Source of the DNA: Salivita marina
Lineage (GTDB): Bacteria; Pseudomonadota; Gammaproteobacteria; Pseudomonadales; Azotimanducaceae
NCBI GenBank assembly: GCA_038144425.1
Contig: JAYQNS010000003.1
Span: 558,001-622,000 of the forward strand
Direction: 5' to 3'
DNA length: 64,000 nt
Part shown: one piece after another, positions 42,125-50,559 of the stretch
Layout: every line of letters begins with the position of its first letter
Numbering within the stretch: position 1 is the first letter of the stretch
Notes under the pieces: model-generated
What the model saw: only the letters and a program-made list of their open reading frames with translations
Databases searched by the model: none
What the model was told of the DNA's origin: nothing
Program-made: the position numbers and the translations under genes

Positions 42125-43131
42125 CCTGCCTTCAGAGCGTCGATGATCTTCTTCTGCTCCGGCGCCGGCACGGTGCTGTAGGCTGCAGAGGTCCGATCCA
42201 CGATATCGCCGTAGCGCGACAGAATGCCCGCCGCGACATCCTTCGGCTCCGCCACTACGGCGAATTCCTTCAGGATGTCATCGGTAATGAGCTCACCCAT
42301 CTCTACCCACTTGCCTTCCTTAGACATGGCGTTCAACACGCCCTGGAGCTCTCCGGCACCGATGGAATCGAGCACACCTTTATAGGCGGGGGTGGAGCCG
42401 TAGAAGGCAATTTGCTTGGTCACGGTAGCCTTTGCTTCCGCAAAGCTCTTCTCGTCGCTGCCCGTGACCACAAAGCAGGGGTAGGCGATCTGGAATTCTT
42501 CCCGACGCCGACCCGCCTTCGAAAAACCCTTATCCAAGGCCGGAAGGGTCACCTGGCGGAGATAGGCTTCCGTGGTGAAGGCATGGACAATCATTCCATC
42601 CGCGACCTCCCCCGCCACCTGGGTCATTACCGGGCCCACGGCGGCGAGGAAGACCTTCGGGGCGCCGTACTGGGTATTTGTCGGCGTAAACATGGGCGTC
42701 ATCAGCGTGTGCTGATAGTAGTCGCCGCGGAATTTAAGGGGCTCGCCCTCATACCAGTTCGCCCATACGGCGCGCATGGCGGAAATCAGTTCGCGCATCT
42801 GCTTCGCCGGAGCATCGTGCCAGGGCATGGAGAAGCGCTTGGTGATGTGAGGCTTGATCTGCGATCCGAGGCCCAGAATGAAGCGCCCCCTTGAGAAGGC
42901 GTTTAAATCATGGCCCAGGTTTGCCAGCGTCATGGGGCTGCGGGAGAAGGCCACGGCGATGGAGGTCATGAGCTCAATCTCCCGACTCTGCCCTGCCGCG
43001 ACCGCAAGGGGTAGGAAGGGATCGTGGGCCGTTTCCGCCGTCAGCGCCCCGCTATAGCCCATTTCCTCTAACCGGGCGATCTCCCCGGGCACGGCCTCAA
43101 GATTGGTGGTTAAACCGGCATCGACTCGCAT
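42121..43131 (-). CDS. LLM-class F420-dependent-type oxidoreductase
   Basis: A 336-residue protein of the LLM subgroup (TIGR03617-like) common in mycobacteria. Marks are L-E-E-M-G-Y-S-G-A-L-T-A-E-T (21-34), A-F-S-R-S-P-M-T-L-A-N-L-G-H-D-L-N and R-F-I-L-G-L-G-S-Q-I-K-P-H-I. The R-G-D-Y-Y-Q-H region fits substrate or dimer contacts. Its best-known relatives depend on F420. It stands alone on the minus strand, divergent from htpX. Confidence 0.88.
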   Translation of the reverse strand: MRVDAGLTTNLEAVPGEIARLEEMGYSGALTAETAHDPFLPLAVAAGQSREIELMTSIAVAFSRSPMTLANLGHDLNAFSRGRFILGLGSQIKPHITKRFSMPWHDAPAKQMRELISAMRAVWANWYEGEPLKFRGDYYQHTLMTPMFTPTNTQYGAPKVFLAAVGPVMTQVAGEVADGMIVHAFTTEAYLRQVTLPALDKGFSKAGRRREEFQIAYPCFVVTGSDEKSFAEAKATVTKQIAFYGSTPAYKGVLDSIGAGELQGVLNAMSKEGKWVEMGELITDDILKEFAVVAEPKDVAAGILSRYGDIVDRTSAAYSTVPAPEQKKIIDALKAG

Positions 43132-43289
43132 GGTGCGTGCTCCCCTCCTTTATTGATGAACTCCGATTCTAGGAAGGCCCCGGGGAACCGTCCAGCGCCC
43201 CGGCAGCGCAAAAAGGGCCCGCGCCCCCTTGAACTTCCGCCGTCCCAGACCCATCTTTCTTTCTTCCAAGCCCCCTGGAGCGCAATTCG

Positions 43290-44174
43290 GTGCAACGGAT
43301 CTTTCTCTTTCTTCTGACCAACCTCGCCGTGATGGTGCTCGCCGGTATCACCCTGAATCTTCTCGGGGTAGGCAACATCCTGGCGTCCAACGGCATCAAC
43401 CTCCACCCCGCTGCCCTCCTGACCTTCTGCGCAGTCTTCGGCATGGGCGGGGCTCTCCTTTCCCTGCTGCTCAGCAAATTCTTCGCGAAGCGAGGCACCG
43501 GAACGCAGATCCTCACGGCCCCCGGGAATCGGGAAGAGCAGTGGTTGCTCTCTACCGTGGAAGATCTCGCCCGGGAAGCAGGCATCGGCATGCCCGAGGT
43601 CGGTATTTTCCCTGCGGAGCAACCCAATGCCTTCGCCACAGGCTGGAATCGTAATCAGGCCCTGGTCGCGGTCTCCACGGGGCTTCTGCGGAACATGGGG
43701 CCCAGCGAGGTTCGCGCCGTGCTCGCTCACGAAATCGGCCACGTGGCCAATGGCGATATGGTGACCCTCGCCCTCGTGCAAGGCGTGGTGAACACCTTCG
43801 TCATGTTCCTGGCCAGGGTGGCGGGGTTTTTCGTCGATCGGGTCATCCTGAAGAACGAGCGGGGCCTGGGGATGGGTTACTTCATCACCAGCATCGTCAT
43901 GGAGCTCTTGCTCGGCATGCTGGCCATGACCGTGGTGATGTGGGTTTCTCGGCGCCGGGAGTTCCGGGCCGACGCCTTTGGCGCCCGTCTCGCAGGGCGT
44001 GATGCCATGATCGCAGCGCTTGAACGCCTTCGCGTCGGCGATCAGCTCCCCGATGCCATGCCGGCTACGATGCAAGCCTTCGGCATTCGCTCCGGGACGT
44101 CGCAGGGCTTCAAGGCACTGCTCCGCTCCCATCCACCCCTGGAGGCGCGCATCGAAGCGCTCCGCCGAGGCTAG
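43290..44174 (+). CDS. htpX: Membrane protease HtpX
   Basis: A 294-residue M48 metalloprotease, standard length. Two N-terminal helices (1-30, 40-64), the zinc site H147-E148-x-x-H151 in A-H-E-I-G-H, two further helices and the third ligand E224 in R-R-R-E-F-R-A-D. It degrades misfolded inner-membrane proteins together with FtsH under envelope stress. GTG 43290 is the start, with TGGAG upstream. Confidence 0.95.
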   Translation: MQRIFLFLLTNLAVMVLAGITLNLLGVGNILASNGINLHPAALLTFCAVFGMGGALLSLLLSKFFAKRGTGTQILTAPGNREEQWLLSTVEDLAREAGIGMPEVGIFPAEQPNAFATGWNRNQALVAVSTGLLRNMGPSEVRAVLAHEIGHVANGDMVTLALVQGVVNTFVMFLARVAGFFVDRVILKNERGLGMGYFITSIVMELLLGMLAMTVVMWVSRRREFRADAFGARLAGRDAMIAALERLRVGDQLPDAMPATMQAFGIRSGTSQGFKALLRSHPPLEARIEALRRG

Positions 44175-44189
44175 GGCGAAGGCGCGCCC

Positions 44190-44600
44190 CTAGGCTGCGC
44201 TTAAGGGCACGAGACGAACGGTCGACGTGCCCTTCGCGAGCACCCGCCCCTCCTCGTCCTTGAGCTGGCCTTCGAGGAACACGGTCTGCTTCCCGGCACG
44301 TTCGATCCACCCCTCGGCCACCACGGGACCTGGGGTGGCCGGGCGGAAGAAACTGATTTTGATTTCCAGCGTGGCGATCCAGAAACCCTGTCCAAAGCGG
44401 CCGATGCAGGCGTGGGCCATGGCCGAATCAATCCAGCCGGTGACGAAGCCCCCCTGGGCAATGCCCCCGGTGTGGCACATCTCGGGCTTCACGGTGAAGC
44501 GGATCGTTGCACGCCCAGCCTCGCCGTCCAGGGCAAGCACCTCGCCATCGCCAAGGGTTTTCAGAAGGCTGTTCGGGGCCACGTCCGGGGGCGTGCTCAA
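44190..44600 (-). CDS. PaaI-type hotdog thioesterase
   Basis: A 136-residue single-hotdog protein. The active-site region H-T-G-G-I-A-Q-G-G-F-V-T-G-W-I-D-S-A-M-A matches the PaaI/YiiD type. It probably hydrolyses an aryl- or acyl-CoA and follows the crotonase gene by 11 bases, so the two may act together. The start is TTG 44600, supported by GAGGAG at 44606-44611. Confidence 0.85.
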   Translation of the reverse strand: MSTPPDVAPNSLLKTLGDGEVLALDGEAGRATIRFTVKPEMCHTGGIAQGGFVTGWIDSAMAHACIGRFGQGFWIATLEIKISFFRPATPGPVVAEGWIERAGKQTVFLEGQLKDEEGRVLAKGTSTVRLVPLSAA

Positions 44601-44611
44601 GGGGTTTCTCC

Positions 44612-45469
44612 TCAGTTTGAATCGGGGGAATCGGCAGACGGGGCGCCGCCTTCGCGGTAGTCGCCGAAGGCGCCATCCCGCTGGCTTAAGGTTTGGGTCA
44701 GACCCTGCTCGCGAATGGCGCGCAGATGGGCCCGGGACGATTCCCCGAGCATGGCCAGGGCCTGAAGCTCCGTCCCCGCGCGGACGGCCGCGCGGAATCC
44801 CATGAGCTCCAGCTGTCGATGCACGGCGCGCTTATTGAACTGCTGAACATCCGGCGGCACCTGGGCGATCTTCTGCGCCACGGCCAGCACCGCATCCTGA
44901 AGCTCGACGGCGGGGAAGGCGCGGTTCGCAAAGCCGCAGGCCGCGGCCTCCGTTCCGGACATGGCATCCCCGGTGAGCATCAGCTCCATAGCCCGGCGCA
45001 AGCCCACAACCCAAGGAAAAAATTGGTTATCCGGCGGGCTAATCGCCCGCACCACGGGGTAGCCAATGCGCGCATCCTCAGCGACGTAAACCAGATCGCA
45101 GGCTGTCGCTAGCTCCGTCCCGCCGGCAAGGCAATAGCCCTCCACAGCGGCGATCACGGGCTTGGCCAGATCGTTCATGCGGAAGAAACCATCCACCACG
45201 TGCCGAGGCCAATTGCCCAGGCCGCTGGGGGTATAGAAGGGTTGGTTTTCCGCACTGTTCTGCTTCAAATCGTAGCCAGCGGAGAAATGCCCGCCGGCCC
45301 CGCGAAGGATAGTGACCCGAAGGGTGGGGTCCTGATCAATCCGCTCGAGCGCCGCGAAGAGCTCGCCACGCAGGGCATTGGACAGGGGGTTCCGCTTCTC
45401 CGGGCGATTCAGCGTTAACCGAGCCACGCCCCCGGGGAGGCGTTCTTCCTCAACAAGGGCGTCGCTCAC
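44612..45469 (-). CDS. Enoyl-CoA hydratase/isomerase (crotonase family)
   Basis: A 285-residue crotonase. The oxyanion-hole segments are present: G-H-F-S-A-G-Y-D-L-K and V-E-G-Y-C-L-A-G-G-T-E-L. The second catalytic glutamate region is altered (A-R-I-G-Y-P-V-V-R), as in many non-canonical members, so hydratase activity is not certain. GTG 45469 starts 4 bases after the LLM gene upstream; the open frame before it lies inside that gene. Confidence 0.87.
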   Translation of the reverse strand: MSDALVEEERLPGGVARLTLNRPEKRNPLSNALRGELFAALERIDQDPTLRVTILRGAGGHFSAGYDLKQNSAENQPFYTPSGLGNWPRHVVDGFFRMNDLAKPVIAAVEGYCLAGGTELATACDLVYVAEDARIGYPVVRAISPPDNQFFPWVVGLRRAMELMLTGDAMSGTEAAACGFANRAFPAVELQDAVLAVAQKIAQVPPDVQQFNKRAVHRQLELMGFRAAVRAGTELQALAMLGESSRAHLRAIREQGLTQTLSQRDGAFGDYREGGAPSADSPDSN

Positions 45470-45473
45470 GGGC

Positions 45474-46466
45474 CTAGCGCTTAAAGGCCGAGGCCGTGAA
45501 GGCGTTAAAGGTCGCCTCCGCAGACGCCGCATCGAGGGCCAGGGGCGCGATAATGGCCGTGTCGACCCCCGTCTCCATGGCCCAGCGGATTCGCTCCTGG
45601 CACTCCCCAGCGCTGCCGATGACGCCGATGTCATCCACCAGCTGGTCTGTCAGCGCGGCGGTGGTTTTCTCCCGGTCCTTTGCCGCCCAGCCCTCGCGGA
45701 TCGCAGCGGCGGCCTCTTCGTAGCCGGCCCAGGCCAGGAAGGCGTTGTACTGGGGCGTCGCGTAGTAAGGCGCGAAGGAAGCGCGGAAGGCATTCCGGGC
45801 CCGGTCCTTGTCGTCGGTCACGCAAACCATAAAGCGATTGACCACCTCCGGCCGCTCCGCTTTGCCGCCCCGGGCAGCCCCCAGGGCTACGTGTTCCATC
45901 ATCTTTGGCAGCGCAAGCTTCGGCCACAGGTTAAAAATTACGCCATCAGAGACGGCCGCGGCCTCTTCGATCATCTTGGAGCGCAGCGCCGCCATGTACA
46001 CCGGCGGGGGCGACTCTAAGGGCGGTTGGCGATAGCCGCGGCTCTGGAGCGTTTCTCCGGCAAAGTCGCTTTTTTCGCCAGCGAGCATCGATTTCACCAG
46101 GCGCACAGTTTCGCTCACCCGGGTGAGGGGCTTTTCCAGAGGAATGCCGTTCCACCCGGTCATCATGGTTTTGCTTGAGGACCCAAGGCCCATCACGAAG
46201 CGCCCAGGAAGCTGCTGCGCCACGGTGTAGGCGGTCGCCGCAAGGACCGAGGGGGCCCGGGTGTAGACCGGAGTGACCGCAATACCGACCCGCAAGCGTT
46301 CCGTGTGATCCCCCAGGATGGCCGCAAGGGTCATGGCGTCGGGGGCGCCCCCGTCCGCTAACCAGGCATCGCTGTAGCCTTCCGCTTCCGCCCACTGGGC
46401 CCGGGCGATGGTGTCCGAAACCTTCGGACCCCCGGGTAAGGTGACTGCTACGCGCTTCTCCACCAT
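45474..46466 (-). CDS. LLM-class F420-dependent-type oxidoreductase
   Basis: A 330-residue luciferase-like protein with A-Q-W-A-E-A-E-G-Y-S-D-A-W-L-A-D (23-38), R-L-R-V-G-I-A-V-T-P-V-Y-T-R-A-P, and R-F-V-M-G-L-G-S-S-S-K-T. It is similar in layout to methylene-tetrahydromethanopterin-reductase-like and mycobacterial F420 enzymes. It leads a minus-strand unit with the crotonase and thioesterase genes, suggesting an F420-linked redox step in CoA-ester metabolism. Confidence 0.88.
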   Translation of the reverse strand: MVEKRVAVTLPGGPKVSDTIARAQWAEAEGYSDAWLADGGAPDAMTLAAILGDHTERLRVGIAVTPVYTRAPSVLAATAYTVAQQLPGRFVMGLGSSSKTMMTGWNGIPLEKPLTRVSETVRLVKSMLAGEKSDFAGETLQSRGYRQPPLESPPPVYMAALRSKMIEEAAAVSDGVIFNLWPKLALPKMMEHVALGAARGGKAERPEVVNRFMVCVTDDKDRARNAFRASFAPYYATPQYNAFLAWAGYEEAAAAIREGWAAKDREKTTAALTDQLVDDIGVIGSAGECQERIRWAMETGVDTAIIAPLALDAASAEATFNAFTASAFKR

Positions 46467-46658
46467 GCTCTCCCCCCTGCTATGCCAATTAAGGCGCTGC
46501 GATGAAGGGCCGCCGCCCTTCGTGAGGGCCGAAGCGTCGCATCGCCCCCGTTCCCGATCAAGCCTTGCGCGCCTGCCCAGCCCTTCCGGGCGATGCTATG
46601 CTCCCGGCCCGGCGCGCATGCGCGTCATTCCATGGCGCTTTGGGGGAAGGAACCAGGC

Positions 46659-47711
46659 ATGACCGACGCACCCGTACTCACACCCATTCGACCGGGCCAC
46701 GAATTCGACCAAAAAGCGCTGCAGCGCTTTCTTCAAAGCCAGTCTTCGGGCTTCGACGGCGATCTTGAAATCTTGCAGTTTGAAGGCGGGCAGTCCAATC
46801 CGACCTTTCTATTAAAAACGGCCCAGGGCGAATTCGTGCTCCGCAAGCAGCCCCCGGGGGAACTGCTCCCCTCCGCCCACCAGGTAGACCGGGAATATCG
46901 GGTGATGAAGGCCCTGGAGGACACCGAAGTACCCGTACCCCGCATGATTGCCCTGGAGAACGAAGGTACGGTGCTCGGTACGCGCTTCTACGTGATGGAG
47001 AAGATAGAGGGTCGGGTCCTCACCGATCTTCAGCTTCCCGACCTTTCGCCGGACGATCGGCGAGCGGTATACCTCGACCTTGCTACCGTGCTCGCCAAGC
47101 TGCACCGGGTGACGCCGGAAACCCAGGGCCTCGGGGACTACGGCCGCCCGGGCAACTATTACACTCGGCAGATCTCCCGCTGGAGCCGGCAGTACGAAGC
47201 GTCCAAAACGGAAAGCATTGACGCCATGGATAAGCTCATGGCTTGGCTCCCGGAGCATACGCCGGACACGGACGAGGCCCGCATCGTCCACGGGGATTAC
47301 CGCCTCGGTAACGTAATGCTCCACCCCACGGAACCGCGCATCGTTGCCGTTCTGGACTGGGAGCTCTCCACCCTAGGCCATCCCCTCGCGGATCTAGGCT
47401 ATCTGTGCATGGACTACCATTCGCCCGGCTACGACGGCCAGGGACTTGGCGCGATCGAAGATCTTGCGGCCCACGGCATCCCCACGGAAGGGGAAATGCT
47501 CGCCCATTATTGCCAAGCCACGGGACGGGACGGCATCGAAAACTGGACCTTCTATCTGGTCTACAACCTCTTCCGCTCCGGCGCCATCATCCAGGGCGTT
47601 TACAAACGGGGCCTCGACGGCAACGCCGCCTCTGCCCAGGCCCTTGAGTATAAGGAAGCCTGTCGGTCCCGCGCCGAGCTGGCTTGGTCTCTCGTGGGTC
47701 AGGCGCGCTAA
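46659..47711 (+). CDS. APH/ACAD10-like phosphotransferase family protein
   Basis: A 350-residue kinase-like-fold protein. Brenner-type motif H-G-D-Y-R-L-G-N-V-M (about 208-217) and the metal motif L-D-W-E-L-S-T-L-G-H-P-L-A-D-L-G-Y are clear, and Q-F-E-G-G-Q-S-N-P-T-F near residue 40 is the nucleotide-binding strand. This branch is the same as the kinase domain fused to acyl-CoA dehydrogenase in ACAD10/11, which phosphorylates 4-hydroxyacyl-CoAs. In bacteria it usually accompanies acyl-CoA dehydrogenases, as in this window. Confidence 0.87.
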   Translation: MTDAPVLTPIRPGHEFDQKALQRFLQSQSSGFDGDLEILQFEGGQSNPTFLLKTAQGEFVLRKQPPGELLPSAHQVDREYRVMKALEDTEVPVPRMIALENEGTVLGTRFYVMEKIEGRVLTDLQLPDLSPDDRRAVYLDLATVLAKLHRVTPETQGLGDYGRPGNYYTRQISRWSRQYEASKTESIDAMDKLMAWLPEHTPDTDEARIVHGDYRLGNVMLHPTEPRIVAVLDWELSTLGHPLADLGYLCMDYHSPGYDGQGLGAIEDLAAHGIPTEGEMLAHYCQATGRDGIENWTFYLVYNLFRSGAIIQGVYKRGLDGNAASAQALEYKEACRSRAELAWSLVGQAR

Positions 47712-47733
47712 GCGCTTCGTACCATTCGTCAGA

Positions 47734-47770
47734 CAAAAAAAGGCCCCGGAGCACAGGCTGCGGGGCCTTT
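47734..47770 (-). terminator. Bidirectional-type intrinsic terminator
   Basis: AAAGGCCCCG (47739-47748) pairs with CGGGGCCTTT (47761-47770) around a 12-base loop. The A run at 47735-47741 becomes the T run on the minus strand, ending the LLM gene transcript; on the plus strand the T run is short (TTT), so it is weaker for the phosphotransferase gene. Confidence 0.85.
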
Positions 47771-47785
47771 CCGTTGCGCTAAGCT

Positions 47786-48826
47786 TTAAAGCATGACGTC
47801 GGCGAGAAGCTCAATGGCTTCGGGTTGGGCCGAGCCGATGAGCATGGAGCCCACTTCGCCCCGCTTGTCGGCGTCCTTCCAGCGCTGGGCCCGCTCTCGG
47901 ATCCGCTCCGCAGGCCCCACGAGATGGCAGGCATCGATAAGCTCCGCGGGGACAGCAGCCATAGCCTCGTCCTTCCGACCTGCCAGGTAGAGGTCCTGGA
48001 TCTTCACCGCCGCCTCTTCGAAGCCCAGGCGCTTGGCGTAATCGTTGTAGAAATTTTTGTCCCGGGCGCCCATACCGCCAATGTAAAGGGCCATGCTCCC
48101 CCGGAGCGGTATCATGCATTCTTCAACGTTATCGCCCAGCACGCAGGTGACGAAGGGCGCCACGTCGAAGTTGAGCATGGACTTACCGTTGCCGGCCCGG
48201 GCGAAACCCGTCTCGATGGGTTCCTTGAAGATGTTGAACTGTTCCGGGTCCATCCACACGGGGAAGAAGCCGTCGCAAGTTTCCGCGGCTGCAGCCACGC
48301 CCGTAGGGGTGATGGTGGCCGCGAAGATGGGGATGTCTTCCGTGCAGTGCAGAATGCTCTTCAGGGGCTTGCCGAGGCCCGTGGCCCCCTCCCCTTTATA
48401 GGGAAGTTGATACTGTTTCCCATCGAATTCCAGCGCCCCTTCCCGGGCAAAAATCTGTTTCATAATCTGGACGTACTCTTTAAGGCGCGTGACGGGCTTG
48501 CCGTAGGGCACGCCATGCCAGCCTTCCACCACCTGCGGACCGGAAGCCCCGAGGCCCACGATGAAGCGGTCGTTAGAGAGCTGCGCTAAACTCATCGCCG
48601 TCATGGCCGCCATCGCCGGCGAGCGTGCCGGCATCTGCATAATGGCCGTGCCAACGCGGATCTTCGTAGTGTTCGCCAGAATCCAGGTGGCCGGGGTGAC
48701 AGCATCGGAGCCGTAGGCTTCCGCCGTCCAAACCGAATCATAGCCGCAGGATTCCGCGTGCTTGATGGCGTCCATGGGCAGGTTCATACGCGAACCTGAA
48801 TAACCAACGAGCATTCCGAGCTTCAT
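47786..48826 (-). CDS. LLM-class F420-dependent-type oxidoreductase
   Basis: A 346-residue luciferase-like protein similar to the TIGR03559-like subgroup. It has G-Y-S-G-S-R at the start, A-E-S-C-G-Y-D-S-V-W-T-A-E-A-Y-G-S-D (29-45), I-R-V-G-T-A-I-M-Q-M-P-A-R-S-P and R-F-I-V-G-L-G-A-S-G-P-Q-V-V-E-G-W-H-G. This is the fullest match to actinobacterial F420-dependent oxidoreductases in the window, and I regard F420 use as likely though unproven. A strong terminator follows 16 bases after the stop. Confidence 0.9.
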   Translation of the reverse strand: MKLGMLVGYSGSRMNLPMDAIKHAESCGYDSVWTAEAYGSDAVTPATWILANTTKIRVGTAIMQMPARSPAMAAMTAMSLAQLSNDRFIVGLGASGPQVVEGWHGVPYGKPVTRLKEYVQIMKQIFAREGALEFDGKQYQLPYKGEGATGLGKPLKSILHCTEDIPIFAATITPTGVAAAAETCDGFFPVWMDPEQFNIFKEPIETGFARAGNGKSMLNFDVAPFVTCVLGDNVEECMIPLRGSMALYIGGMGARDKNFYNDYAKRLGFEEAAVKIQDLYLAGRKDEAMAAVPAELIDACHLVGPAERIRERAQRWKDADKRGEVGSMLIGSAQPEAIELLADVML

Positions 48827-48881
48827 GGCAGGTCTCTCCCTCGAGGCTTAGCTGACAGTGATTCAAGGAGTATAGGGCCCG

Positions 48882-49821
48882 ATGACCAGCCTTGCGACCT
48901 ACGGCGTCAACGCTTTTCTGCGCCTCGTGGTGAAACGTTCCCTCAGCAAGCACGCCCTGACCCCCGAGCGGGTGGCTGCGCAGCGGGCTAAGCTGGAGAG
49001 GGCCAGCGCCCGGGGCCGGTGGCCCGGCGCCGTGAGCATCACCGCCGACACCCTCGGCGCTCAGCCCGCGGAGCGGGCGGCCCTCGCGGCGCCCGAACTC
49101 CCTCACCACGCGGTGCTCTACCTTCACGGGGGCGGCTATCTCGTGGGTTCCCCGGCCGTATATCGGCCCCTAGCAGCTACGCTGGCCGCGCGCCTCTCGG
49201 CGCCGGTTTACACCCTCGACTATCGCCTCGCGCCGGAGCACCCCTACCCCGCCGCCTTGAACGATGCCTACGCGGCCTATCAGGCCCTACGGGACGCAGG
49301 CCACGACCCAGGGCAGATCGCGATCATGGGCGATTCCGCCGGGGGCAACCTCACCGTCGCCCTCCTGCAGCGCCTCCGGGCCGAAGGCTTGCCCCTGCCC
49401 GCCAGCGCCGTCCTCCTTTCTCCCTGGGGCCAGCTTGGAGGAAGCAGCCCCTCCCGCCGGGCCCATGCGCGCAAGGAGGCCATGCTTCCCCCCGATCGCC
49501 TGGAGGAGGCCGCGCGCGCCTACGCGGGGGATGTGCCCCTGGAGGACCCCCGCCTTTCCGTCATCTACGGCAGCCTCGAAGCCTTCCCGCCCCTCATGAT
49601 CCACGTGGGCTCGGAGGAAGTCCTCCTAGACGATAGTCCAGGCCCTCGCGACGGCGGCGCGCAGCGCCGGCGTACCCTGCGACCTAACCGTCTGGAAAAA
49701 GCAGCCCCACGTTTTTCCCGCCTTCTTTGAACTCCTGCCCGAGGGACGGACAGCCCTAGACGCCTGCGCCGCCTTTATTTTGCGTCAATGGCTGAAGGCA
49801 GCGGGGCCCGGGGTCGGCTAA
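48882..49821 (+). pseudogene. Alpha/beta hydrolase (HSL-like esterase), frameshifted near the end
   Basis: The first 250 residues are a hormone-sensitive-lipase-type esterase: oxyanion motif H-G-G-G-Y (in LYLHGGGYLVG), nucleophile G-D-S-A-G-G and the catalytic-acid region E-E-V-L-L-D-D. One extra base near 49638 then shifts the frame. In the next frame the sequence continues as A-L-A-T-A-A-R-S-A-G-V-P, then H-V-F-P-A-F, holding the catalytic histidine, and ends at TAA 49821, giving about 312 residues, the family's usual length. As sequenced, the frame stops early at 49730 and lacks the histidine. Confidence 0.85.
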
Positions 49822-49864
49822 AATCCCCCATCGTTCAGCCCACCGATCAGGAAGGAGCAGCGCT

Positions 49865-50548
49865 ATGGCCAAGGGCTCAACCCCCCAAGCCGTCACCCGA
49901 TTTAAGCAGCGCCTCACCTGGGGCCTAGGCCTCGCCGCCCTCCTCATCGTGGGCGCGGGTCTCTATCCCCTTTTTGCGCCCCTCGGGCCACCAAAGGCCG
50001 GGGAGCACTACACGGACCTGGGCGCACCGGAACGATCGCCCCGGGGGCCCGTTACGGTGGTGGAGTTCTTCTCCTACGGCTGCGTGCACTGCAAGAACTT
50101 TGACCCCCAGATCGAACGTTGGACCGAAGGGCTTCCCGAAGACGTGCGCTTCAAGCGCGCCCCGGTGGCCTTCTCCGCCAGCTGGGGCCTTCTCGCCAAG
50201 GCCTACCACGCTGCCGAGCGCCTCGGCATCCTAGAAGCCAATCACCAGCGCCTCTTTTCCGCCCTGCACGACGCGGGCCTCGCCCTGAATACGGAGGATG
50301 CGATGGTGCAGTTCTTTGATGGTCACGGCACCGATGGGCGGAGCTTCCGCCGAGCCCTCCGGGACCCTGCGGTGGAGGCGGCCCTCGCGGAGGACGGCGC
50401 CCTGGCCCGGCGCTACGGCATTCGCGCTGTGCCAACGCTGGTGGTCGATGGGCGCTATCGTATCGACGATCCTTCCCTGTCCCGGCAGCAAATTCTTCAG
50501 GTGGCCGATGCCCTGATTACCACGGCCCGGGCGGCGCGCACGCCGTGA
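49865..50548 (+). CDS. DsbA-family thiol:disulfide oxidoreductase
   Basis: A 227-residue protein with one N-terminal membrane anchor (about 18-40) and a thioredoxin/DsbA domain. The active site is C73-V-H-C76 in F-S-Y-G-C-V-H-C-K, and the cis-proline loop is R-A-V-P-T-L. It would form or shuffle disulfides in the periplasm while anchored in the inner membrane. It may have ties to the hydrolase upstream or the ppnN gene, whose candidate GTG start overlaps its stop (GTGA at 50545-50548). Confidence 0.87.
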   Translation: MAKGSTPQAVTRFKQRLTWGLGLAALLIVGAGLYPLFAPLGPPKAGEHYTDLGAPERSPRGPVTVVEFFSYGCVHCKNFDPQIERWTEGLPEDVRFKRAPVAFSASWGLLAKAYHAAERLGILEANHQRLFSALHDAGLALNTEDAMVQFFDGHGTDGRSFRRALRDPAVEAALAEDGALARRYGIRAVPTLVVDGRYRIDDPSLSRQQILQVADALITTARAARTP

Positions 50549-50559
50549 GCACCGCTGAA

